A stretch of DNA of 9,585 bases, taken from NCBI GenBank assembly GCA_035701285.1, contig DASSNT010000005.1, forward strand, positions 1-9,585, read 5' to 3'. Made by a program: the position numbers and the translations under genes. Every line of letters starts with the position of its first letter. Positions within the stretch are counted from its first letter, which is position 1. The notes below the pieces were generated by a model. It saw only the letters and a program-made list of their open reading frames with translations. It searched no databases and was not told where the DNA came from. Shown piece by piece: positions 1 to 5,527 of the stretch. Source of the stretch: DASSBR01 sp035701285. GTDB lineage: Bacteria; Pseudomonadota; Gammaproteobacteria; Natronospirales; DASSBR01.

Positions 1-369
1 GGCAGCGAGGAGCGTGAGGACGCGGATGCGGTTGCGACTGCGCTGCGGGAGACCGACGAAGAGTTGGGCATTCCTGCCGAACGCATCGAGACGATCGGCT
101 TCCTGGAGCCGTACCGAACGATTACCGATTTTGTAATCACGCCCGTCGTCGGCCTGGTGGAGCCGGGGCCACTCAAGCCGGACCCGCACGAAGTCGCCGC
201 CGCCTTCGAAGTGCCGCTGGATTACCTGCTGAAGGCATCGAGCTTTGAGCGGCGCGAGAAGAATCTGAACGGCCATCGCGTGGCGTATTACGTCGTCAAC
301 TACGAAGGCGAAGTGATCTGGGGTGCGACGGCCGCGATACTGTACGAGTTTTGCGGGTTGCTGACATGA
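1..369 (+). CDS. nudL: CoA pyrophosphatase, Nudix family (NudL-like), 5'-truncated
   Basis: This is the C-terminal 122 residues of a Nudix hydrolase whose start lies before the window. The reading frame is open from base 1. The second half of a Nudix box is visible at residues 14-24 (ALRETDEELGI), with the metal-binding Glu residues of the REtdEElG core. It is followed by TPVVG (residues 47-51), an E-V-xx-F-E-V-P segment and a WGATAAI motif near the end. This layout matches the CoA-pyrophosphatase branch (E. coli NudL, about 190 aa), so about 70 residues are missing. The family cleaves CoA and derivatives to 3',5'-ADP and 4'-phosphopantetheine in the cytoplasm. Its stop overlaps the mazG start by 4 nt (ATGA), so the two are probably translationally coupled. 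The NudL substrate is inferred from family resemblance. Other Nudix specificities are less likely. Confidence 0.88.
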   Translation, partial: GSEEREDADAVATALRETDEELGIPAERIETIGFLEPYRTITDFVITPVVGLVEPGPLKPDPHEVAAAFEVPLDYLLKASSFERREKNLNGHRVAYYVVNYEGEVIWGATAAILYEFCGLLT

Positions 370-1136
370 GCGACATTCAGAGGCTGCTCGAGATCATGGC
401 CGCGCTGCGCGACCCTGAAACCGGCTGCCCGTGGGATCGCGAACAAACCTTCCGCAGCATCGCCCCGTATACAGTCGAAGAAGCTTACGAAGTAGCCGAG
501 GCGGCCGAGCAGAACGATCCCGCGGCGCTCAAGGACGAACTCGGCGACCTGCTGTTACAGGTCGTGTTTCATGCGCGCATGGCCGAGGAGGCGGGGCTGT
601 TCAATTTCGACGCGGTTGCGGGCGGCCTTTGCGAGAAACTGGTTAAGCGTCATCCGCACGTTTTCGGTAACGCCCGAATTGAGGACGCCGAAGCACAGAC
701 GCGAGCCTGGGAAGATCAGAAGGCCGCCGAGCGCGGCGACGCCGGCGTCCTGGCGGATGTTGCGGCCACGCTGCCGGCGCTGACACGCGCCGTCAAACTG
801 CAGAAGCGGGCTTCGCGCGTCGGCTTCGACTGGGACGCGATCGAGCCGGTGCTGGCGAAGATTCACGAGGAACTGGATGAACTGAAAGCCGAAATCGGCG
901 AGGGCACGCCGAAGGCGCGGCTGGAAGACGAACTTGGCGACGTGCTGTTTGCGGTGTCCAATCTTGCGCGGCACCTGGACATCGATCCGGAGCAGGCTTT
1001 GCGCGGTACCAATCGGAAGTTTGTTCGGCGGTTCGAGGCGGTCGAAGCCGGGCTGGCTGCGCGTGGGGAGCGGCTTGAGGACGCGAGTCTTGAGGCGATG
1101 GATGCGCTTTGGGTCGAGGCTAAAAAGGGAGAATAA
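366..1136 (+). CDS. mazG: Nucleoside triphosphate pyrophosphohydrolase MazG
   Basis: This 256-aa protein has the two-domain MazG architecture (E. coli MazG is 263 aa). The N-terminal domain carries CPWDREQTF (residues 21-29), IAPYTVEEAYEV (32-43) and ELGDLLLQVVFHA (58-70), followed by KRHPHVFG (94-101). The C-terminal repeat carries KLQKRASRVGFDW (144-156), a Glu-rich helix (168-176) and DELGDVLFAVSNLAR (188-202). The EExxE and ExxD pairs bind Mg2+. The family hydrolyses (d)NTPs to NMP and PPi, removing aberrant nucleotides, and in E. coli lowers (p)ppGpp. I chose the ATG at 366 because it forms an ATGA overlap with the upstream stop. A TTG at 351 would add five residues with no family counterpart. 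The gene ends 80 nt before a convergent operon. Confidence 0.97.
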   Translation: MSDIQRLLEIMAALRDPETGCPWDREQTFRSIAPYTVEEAYEVAEAAEQNDPAALKDELGDLLLQVVFHARMAEEAGLFNFDAVAGGLCEKLVKRHPHVFGNARIEDAEAQTRAWEDQKAAERGDAGVLADVAATLPALTRAVKLQKRASRVGFDWDAIEPVLAKIHEELDELKAEIGEGTPKARLEDELGDVLFAVSNLARHLDIDPEQALRGTNRKFVRRFEAVEAGLAARGERLEDASLEAMDALWVEAKKGE

Positions 1137-1147
1137 AGAAAGAATCA

Positions 1148-1207
1148 AAGAATCCCCCTCTAGCTCCCCCTTCCTCGCTTCGCGAGCAAAGGGGAGAACA
1201 AGAGGGG
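1148..1207 (+). repeat. Intergenic palindromic repeat, copy A
   Basis: About 60 bp filling the convergent gap between mazG and the DUF4097 gene. It matches the reverse complement of 3181-3240 with, by eye, 5 mismatches in 60 positions. It starts with AAGAATCCCCCTC and holds an internal palindrome. The AAGAATCC end lies 12 nt after the mazG stop, in the same orientation relative to its upstream gene as copy B has to the slipin gene. No ORF of its own. It is probably a REP/MITE-like non-coding element. Confidence 0.8.
1164..1196. terminator. Probable bidirectional transcription terminator hairpin within repeat copy A
   Basis: The stem pairs CTCCCC (1164-1169) with GGGGAG (1191-1196), with an inner stem CTCGC (1174-1178) / GCGAG (1182-1186) around a TTC loop and TT/AA pairing between them. 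On the - strand it is followed by a T-rich stretch (complement of 1134-1153), which would suit termination of the DUF4097 transcript. On the + strand the downstream stretch (1210-1218) is only moderately T-rich. The position between two convergent genes supports a terminator role. No transcript data. Confidence 0.5.
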
Positions 1208-1216
1208 AGTTTGTCT

Positions 1217-2104
1217 TTAGTCGCCTACTCGTATTTCAACATCTCCGCTCAGCGTTTCCGCCCGCACGTGGGCGCTGCCATTGCCGCTGGTGAAGTGCAG
1301 TTCGGAGCCGGGGGCGTAACGGCTGGTGCGCTCCGCCTTCGGGCCGAAGGCGTTGTCGATATCGCCGCTGAAGGTTTCGATATCGAATTCCGCATCCGGC
1401 TTGGCCGGCAGGCGCAGCAGAATGTCGCCGCTGGTGGAGTGGAACTCGTAGACGCCGCCGTTTGCGAATGCCGTGGCGTACGTGATGTCGCCCGACGTTG
1501 AACCCATGTCGGCACGCTTCAGCTGGCTGCCGGTGACCTCCACATCGCCGCTCACGCTTTTGCCGCGCAGCTCGCCGTTGATGTTGGCCACGCGAACATC
1601 GCTGCTCACGCCGCTGGCTTCCACATGGGCATCAGGCGCCGAGCCTGTGACTTTGACTTCACCGCTGACGCTTTCCGCGCTGATTTCGGGGGACTTCGAT
1701 TCCAGCGTGATGTTGCCGCTGACGGACTTGAGGCGCTGCGACCCGACAACCTGGCGCGCGCCGATGTCGGCGCTCACGGTGCTGACTTCGACCGCGGCGG
1801 CCTGCGGCAGCTTGATGACGAGTACCGCGCCATCGCGAATGTTGCCATGCTCGGGATACTCGACGTGAATGTCGATATTGTCTTTGTCGCCGCTGATCTT
1901 CAGCTCCTGATCGTCGGAGCCGAGATTGCCGGTGACCTGCACGCCGTTCTTGTCCCAGCCGACGATCGTCACTTTACCGGCGATGTTGTCGACATGCACT
2001 GATGCGTTTGGCGTCGCGTCACGGGTCGCATTAACCGGCGGCCCGGCGTAGGCCGGCGCGGCAGCGAAGGCAAAGAGTACAAGAGCACTGAAAAGATGTT
2101 TCAT
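1217..2104 (-). CDS. Secreted DUF4097-family beta-repeat protein
   Basis: This 295-aa protein begins with a clear Sec signal peptide (residues 1-20, cleavage after AYA). The mature part is a run of short beta-strand repeats built around an S-G-[DEN]-[IV] turn: SVSGNI (127-132), SVSGEV (145-150), GVSSDV (165-170), SVSGDV (183-188), STSGDI (202-207 and 223-228), TFSGDI (244-249) and TLSGDV (284-289). This pattern is typical of DUF4097 (putative adhesin) proteins and suggests an elongated beta-solenoid in the periplasm or at the surface. No catalytic residues are recognisable and no cysteines are present. The ATG overlaps the stop of the preceding gene (ATGA) and is preceded by AGGAG at 9-nt spacing. 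It is the third gene of a sigma factor/membrane protein/DUF4097 operon, so it is likely a target or a sensor of that envelope-stress circuit. Function unproven. Confidence 0.9.
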   Translation of the reverse strand: MKHLFSALVLFAFAAAPAYAGPPVNATRDATPNASVHVDNIAGKVTIVGWDKNGVQVTGNLGSDDQELKISGDKDNIDIHVEYPEHGNIRDGAVLVIKLPQAAAVEVSTVSADIGARQVVGSQRLKSVSGNITLESKSPEISAESVSGEVKVTGSAPDAHVEASGVSSDVRVANINGELRGKSVSGDVEVTGSQLKRADMGSTSGDITYATAFANGGVYEFHSTSGDILLRLPAKPDAEFDIETFSGDIDNAFGPKAERTSRYAPGSELHFTSGNGSAHVRAETLSGDVEIRVGD

Positions 2105-2523
2105 GATGGGTAACTCCTGGTCAAATCAAGTCTTGTCTGTTGAATAGTCAGCCGATTTCGCTCGGCATAGGCTTCATAAAGCAGGTCCTGCAGGACCGGG
2201 CTCGTCGGATCGCGTTGCATGGCTTCGCGAACCTGTCCAATAGCCTGATTCAATACTTGGATGTTTCTGGCGATCACAAGGTTTGAATCGGTGGGCGCCG
2301 CCTGGACGGTTGCAGGGGTTTGCGGATTGGTTCCGTTGAACGAAAGAAACACGCCCAGCGCGCAGGCACCGGCCAGCACGGCGGCGGCGACGCCGAACAG
2401 CGGCCGCCGGAACGTCCGCTTGGGCTGGCCCAGGCGCGCCTCGATTTCCGGCCACAGGTCGCGGCGCGGTTCGATGCGCTTCGGCAGTTCGTTAATCAGT
2501 TGGTCGAGTCGCTTGTCGTTCAT
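2101..2523 (-). CDS. Single-pass membrane protein in anti-sigma factor position
   Basis: A 140-aa protein with a short cytoplasmic N-terminus (residues 1-42, including ELPKRIEPRRDLWPEIEARL at 12-31), one transmembrane helix (about 43-61) and an extracytoplasmic helical region (about 80-133, rich in Gln, Arg, Glu and Leu, possibly coiled coil). Its ATG overlaps the sigma-factor stop (ATGA), and its stop overlaps the next start. The layout and the E-L-P-x-x-I-x-P-x-R-D-L-W-P-x-I motif resemble small proteins often found directly after ECF sigma factors, so an anti-sigma role is likely. There is no H-x3-C-x2-C zinc motif; the only Cys lies in the membrane helix. The N-terminal segment is shorter than a full zinc-binding anti-sigma domain. 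It could instead be an accessory sensor. Function inferred from context. Start supported by the overlap and by GCGAGG upstream. Confidence 0.85.
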   Translation of the reverse strand: MNDKRLDQLINELPKRIEPRRDLWPEIEARLGQPKRTFRRPLFGVAAAVLAGACALGVFLSFNGTNPQTPATVQAAPTDSNLVIARNIQVLNQAIGQVREAMQRDPTSPVLQDLLYEAYAERNRLTIQQTRLDLTRSYPS

Positions 2524-3065
2524 GCTTTCAACCTCGCACGCAGCAGCTTGCGCGCCCGGTGCAGTTGCGCCTTGGAAGTACCCGTCGCGATGCCGGCCAG
2601 GTCGGCGATTTCCTCGTGCCGGTAGCCTTCGACGTCGTGCAACACAAAAACCTGGCGGGCGCCGTCCGGCAATTGTGCAATCGCCGTTTCGAGATCGAGC
2701 ATCACGCCCGGCTCCTCGTCCAGCGCGTCTTCCTCGTCCGGCAACGGGGCATCGGTTTGTCTTGCCGCACGACGAAAATGCGCCAGCGTCGTATTGACCG
2801 CGATTCGATGCAGCCAGGTGCCGAAGCCGCTGTCGCCGCGAAATTTCGCGAGCGATTGCCACGCCTTGACGAAGGCTTCCTGGGTGAATTCCTCGGCCTG
2901 CGCCGGATTGCCGGACAATCGCAGGCAGACGGCGTGAATCCGGCCGACGTGGCGCCGGTAGAGGCGCTCGAACGCGCCTGAATCGCCCTTGCGGGCACGC
3001 GCTACGAGACCCGCCTCCAGCGGTGTTGCGGAACGGGCTATGGACTCGGCCGTCGCGGTTTGCAT
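2520..3065 (-). CDS. ECF-type RNA polymerase sigma factor (RpoE-like)
   Basis: This 181-aa protein has the two helical domains of a group IV sigma-70 factor. Region 2 spans about residues 28-100, with AFERLYRRHVGRIHAVCLRL, the EFTQEAFVKAWQ core-binding segment (59-70) and FRGDSGFGTWLHRIAVN (75-91), which contacts the -10 element. Region 4 spans about 125-178, with LPDGARQVFVLHDVEGYRHEEIADLAGIATGTSKAQLHRAR forming the helix-turn-helix for -35 recognition. An acidic linker (109-120) joins them. ATG 3065 gives a normal family length. No good Shine-Dalgarno is visible before it, so a shorter start is possible. It leads a three-gene ATGA-coupled operon with a membrane protein and a DUF4097 protein, and probably controls an envelope response and its own operon. 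I could not find a convincing ECF promoter upstream. Confidence 0.95.
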   Translation of the reverse strand: MQTATAESIARSATPLEAGLVARARKGDSGAFERLYRRHVGRIHAVCLRLSGNPAQAEEFTQEAFVKAWQSLAKFRGDSGFGTWLHRIAVNTTLAHFRRAARQTDAPLPDEEDALDEEPGVMLDLETAIAQLPDGARQVFVLHDVEGYRHEEIADLAGIATGTSKAQLHRARKLLRARLKA

Positions 3066-3118
3066 GATTGTTGGATGCCGGCGGAGGCGAAAAGGTTTGA
3101 ATTGGATACCTGGTCTTA

Positions 3119-3240
3119 ATAGATCCCCCTCCAGCTTCCCCTTCCGGGCCTGCGGCCGCAAAGGTGAGGGCAAGCACTCACCGTTCTTGCTCTCCCCTTT
3201 GCTCGCGAAGCGAGGAAGGGGGAGTTGGAGGGGGATTCTT
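3119..3240. repeat. Composite inverted repeat (copies C and B), MITE-like
   Basis: This non-coding stretch fills most of the 177-bp gap between the slipin and sigma-factor genes. Its left arm (about 3121-3174, copy C) and right arm (3181-3240, copy B, on the other strand) share AATCCCCCTCCAxCT-like ends and the CCCCTTCC and AAAGG blocks. Their central palindromes differ: GGGCCTGCGGCCGC in the left arm, TCGCTTCGCGA in the right. Between the arms, GGTGAG (3163-3168) pairs with CTCACC (3177-3182). Copy B matches copy A (1148-1207) in opposite orientation. The right end lies 2 nt after the slipin stop. It can fold as RNA and may terminate the slipin transcript. The left part of the gap (3066-3118) shows no clear promoter. 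Confidence 0.8.
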
Positions 3241-3242
3241 CT

Positions 3243-3998
3243 CTACTCGCCGGACTTCACTCTATCCAGCAACGGCTTGATCAAATCGATCGGAATCGGG
3301 AAGAAAATGGTCGAGTTCTTGTCGCCGGCGAGGTCGATCATCGTCTGCAGGTAGCGCAGTGTCATCGCCTGCGGCTCGCTACTCAGCACTTTCGCGGCTT
3401 CCGTCAACTTCTCCGACGCCTGCAACTCGCCCTCGGCGTTGATGATCTTGGCGCGCCGCCAGCGCTCCGCCTCGGCCTGTCGGGCGATCGCCCGCACCAT
3501 GTTTTCGTCGATATCGACCTGCTTGATTTCGACGTTGGTGACCTTGATGCCCCACGGGTCGGTGTGCTCGTCGAGGATGCGCTGGATGTCGGCGTTCAGC
3601 TTGTCGCGGGCCGCCAGCATTTCGTCCAGTTCGTGCTGGCCGAGCACCGAGCGCAGCGTCGTTTGCGCGAGCTGGCTTGTGGCTTCGAAGTAGTTCGCCA
3701 CCTGGACCACCGATGGTTCCGGATTGACGACGCGGAAATAGATCACCGCGTTGACCTTGACGGACACGTTGTCGCGCGAGATCACGTCCTGCGGCGGTAC
3801 GTCGAACACGACCACGCGCAAGTCGACGCGCACCATCTGCTGAATAACCGGGATGATGATGATCAGGCCCGGTCCCTTCACGGCGTAAAAGCGGCCCAGG
3901 AAGAATACGACGCCGCGTTCGTACTCGCGCAGGATGTTGATCGCGCTGAACAGAAACATCAGCAGCAGCGCGACGCCGACGGCAATTCCAATCCACAT
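3243..3998 (-). CDS. Slipin family SPFH/Band 7 (stomatin-like) membrane protein
   Basis: This 251-aa protein starts with an N-terminal membrane helix (about residues 2-24) that anchors an SPFH/Band 7 domain (about 22-190). Recognisable blocks are EYERGVVFFLGRF (25-37), GPGLIIIIPVIQ (42-53), VFDVPPQDVISRDNV (64-78), AQTTLRSVLGQHELDEML (111-128) and DPWGIKVTNVEIKQVDI (147-163). A helical AEAERWRRAKIINAEGE segment (175-191) and a hydrophobic C-terminal stretch (STIFFPIPIDLIKPLL, 229-244) follow. Slipins oligomerise into membrane microdomain scaffolds. In archaeal homologues the NfeD protease cleaves the C-terminal hydrophobic stretch. The gene lies 46 nt after nfeD on the same strand. A strong AAGGAG 6 nt before ATG 3998 fixes the start. 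Typical bacterial slipin length. Confident family call; cellular role inferred. Confidence 0.95.
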   Translation of the reverse strand: MWIGIAVGVALLLMFLFSAINILREYERGVVFFLGRFYAVKGPGLIIIIPVIQQMVRVDLRVVVFDVPPQDVISRDNVSVKVNAVIYFRVVNPEPSVVQVANYFEATSQLAQTTLRSVLGQHELDEMLAARDKLNADIQRILDEHTDPWGIKVTNVEIKQVDIDENMVRAIARQAEAERWRRAKIINAEGELQASEKLTEAAKVLSSEPQAMTLRYLQTMIDLAGDKNSTIFFPIPIDLIKPLLDRVKSGE

Positions 3999-4004
3999 GT
4001 GAGA

Positions 4005-4010
4005 CTCCTT
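4005..4010 (-). promoter_or_regulatory. Strong Shine-Dalgarno site of the slipin gene
   Basis: AAGGAG on the - strand with a 6-nt spacer to ATG 3998. It lies between the nfeD stop and the slipin start and allows efficient independent initiation despite the repeat hairpin just upstream. Confidence 0.8.
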
Positions 4011-4040
4011 GAGAGTTAGACCCTCTCCCTCATATCAACT

Positions 4041-4082
4041 CCCCTCATCCCAGCCTTCTCCCTGAGGGAGAAGGGGTTAGAG
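4041..4082. repeat. Palindromic repeat overlapping the 3' end of nfeD
   Basis: The segment contains a perfect 9-bp inverted repeat CCTTCTCCC (4054-4062) / GGGAGAAGG (4066-4074) with a TGA loop, flanked by CCCCTCATCCCAG on one side and GGTTAGAGG on the other. This wording recalls a common family of intergenic palindromes in proteobacterial genomes (recalled, not searched). It is unrelated to the 1148/3119 repeats. It lies inside the end of the nfeD reading frame and supplies its stop codon. A T-run expected of an intrinsic terminator is absent, so it may attenuate or stabilise mRNA rather than terminate. Confidence 0.7.
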
Positions 4083-5400
4083 GATCGTCCGGTGGAGCGT
4101 CCAAAGGCTCCACGTCGAGCGTCAGCCCTTCCATTCGAACCACTTTAAGGCGCTGGTTCTTCTTCACGTGGCCTGCGGCCCGCGCCCGCCAGATTTCGCC
4201 GTGTACGCGCACCTGGCCCAAGTCCGTGAATGCAGCCAGCGGCAGCGCGATTTCGCCAATCATGTCGGGCGCGCCGGTGACCACGGCGCGCCGATGCGCG
4301 CGCACCGCGAGCATGATCAATAACAATATGCAGATGCTGATCGCCGCGCCGACTCCGGCGATGACGGCAAGCGAGACGGTGAAGCCGGGCGCGTGAGTGT
4401 TCATAAGCAGGATCGAGCCGATGACGAACGCGGCGACGCCGCCGAGGCCTAGTGTGCCGAAGCTGGTGACGAACGCTTCGGCAATCATCAGCCCGATGCC
4501 GAACAGCATCAGCGCGAGCCCCGCGTAGTTGACCGGCAGAACCTGGAACGCGAACAGCGCGAACAACAGGCAGATGCCGCCGACCACGCCGGGAAAAATG
4601 AATCCCGGATGCGTGGCCTCGATGCCGATGCCGAGGATGCCGCCGAGAAACAGCAGATAGGCAAGGGTGGGGTTGGTCAGCACGCTGAGGAATTTGGTGC
4701 GCCAGTCGGGTTCGATCGTGCGGATCGTCAACTGTGCGGTCTGCAGGACGACGGGCTTGCCGTTGACGGACACCTGGCGGCCGTCGACGCGATCGAGCAG
4801 CACCGCCATCGACGGCGCGATCAGGTCGACGACATGTTTCTTGAGCGCTTCCTCGGCCGGCAGGCTGGCGGCTTCGCGTACCGCTTTTTCGGCCCAGGCG
4901 GCGTTCCGGCCGTGCCGCTCGGCCAGCGCGCGAATGTAGGCGACCGAATCGTTCAGCACCTTGCGCTGCTCGGCCGTCATTTTGGATGGGGATTTTTCGC
5001 CGCCCATCAGTGGCACCGGCGTCGCCGCGCCGAGGTTCGTCGTGGGCGCCATCGCCGCGGTCTGGGTGGCGTAGAGGATGTAGGTGCCGGCGCTGGCGGC
5101 GCGCGCGCCGGACGGCGCAACGTAGCCGATCACAGGTACCGGCGAGGCCAGAATCGCCTGGATGATGTCGCGCATCGACGTGGCCAGCCCGCCGGGCGTA
5201 TCGAGTCGCAAAATCACCACTCGCGCGTTTTGCGTCGCGGCCTGGTGGAGCGCGCTGGTGACGTAATCGCTGGTGGCCGGGCCGATCGGACCGTCGATCG
5301 TGATCACGACGGCACTGCCGCCGGCCGTCGTCGCGCCGTAGGCGAGGAGGCCGGCAGAAAGGATGATGGCTACGCCGGCGATAAGCAGCCGCGACCGCAT
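4045..5400 (-). CDS. nfeD: NfeD-family membrane-bound serine protease (ClpP-like)
   Basis: This 451-aa protein has an N-terminal signal/anchor (residues 1-29) and then a ClpP-like protease domain (about 30-230). Motifs include RLDTPGGLATSMRDI (65-79), PSGARAASAGTYI (96-108, Ser103 as nucleophile) and SPSKMT with Lys140 matching the catalytic Lys of archaeal PH1510. Several membrane helices follow (about 246-266, 271-291, 293-333 and 341-366), then a C-terminal NfeD OB-fold (about 380-433). This is the long NfeD form that partners with stomatin-like proteins, and the slipin gene follows directly. I chose ATG 5400 because AGGA lies 6 nt upstream and the signal peptide starts there. ATG 5427 lacks a ribosome site and falls in a candidate -10 box. 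The last about 12 residues (from PLTPSPS) are encoded by a palindromic repeat and are probably not part of the native fold. Confidence 0.95.
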   Translation of the reverse strand: MRSRLLIAGVAIILSAGLLAYGATTAGGSAVVITIDGPIGPATSDYVTSALHQAATQNARVVILRLDTPGGLATSMRDIIQAILASPVPVIGYVAPSGARAASAGTYILYATQTAAMAPTTNLGAATPVPLMGGEKSPSKMTAEQRKVLNDSVAYIRALAERHGRNAAWAEKAVREAASLPAEEALKKHVVDLIAPSMAVLLDRVDGRQVSVNGKPVVLQTAQLTIRTIEPDWRTKFLSVLTNPTLAYLLFLGGILGIGIEATHPGFIFPGVVGGICLLFALFAFQVLPVNYAGLALMLFGIGLMIAEAFVTSFGTLGLGGVAAFVIGSILLMNTHAPGFTVSLAVIAGVGAAISICILLLIMLAVRAHRRAVVTGAPDMIGEIALPLAAFTDLGQVRVHGEIWRARAAGHVKKNQRLKVVRMEGLTLDVEPLDAPPDDPLTPSPSGRRLG

Positions 5401-5425
5401 AGGCAATCCTGTAATTCCTTTGAGC

Positions 5426-5454
5426 ATGTAAGCAGAATGCGCCGGAATGTGCAA
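5426..5454 (-). promoter_or_regulatory. Candidate sigma-70 promoter of nfeD-slipin operon
   Basis: On the - strand TTGCAC (5449-5454) and TTACAT (5426-5431) are separated by 17 nt. Each matches 3 of 6 consensus bases. The predicted start would leave a leader of about 20 nt before ATG 5400. Weak match, kept because spacing and position are right. The 127-bp region 5401-5527 must hold promoters for both divergent genes. On the + strand only TAAGAT (5486-5491) resembles a -10 for the patatin gene, without a good -35. Confidence 0.3.
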
Positions 5455-5527
5455 TCGGTCGCTACCGGCGGCGCCGGCTGAACGGTAAGATACGGGTTTG
5501 TCTTTACGGATTGACTGAAAACCAATA

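Noticed and set aside
2524..3177. Long extension of the membrane-protein frame through the sigma-factor gene
   Set aside because: It is the alternative frame of the clear sigma factor, Arg/Gly/Pro-rich as expected of a GC-rich shadow. The ATG at 2523 overlaps the sigma stop.
1148..3240. CRISPR array or insertion sequence from the repeated palindromes
   Set aside because: There are only three diverged copies without regular spacers, and no transposase or target-site duplication is apparent.
3225..5481. Long + strand open frames (264 aa at 3225 and 290 aa at 4609) opposite slipin and nfeD
   Set aside because: Asp/Arg/His-rich mirror translations of the slipin and NfeD genes, with no domains.
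5511..5516. TTGACT as a -35 box for the patatin gene
   Set aside because: It lies only 11 nt before the start codon, leaving no room for a -10 and transcription start upstream of ATG 5528.
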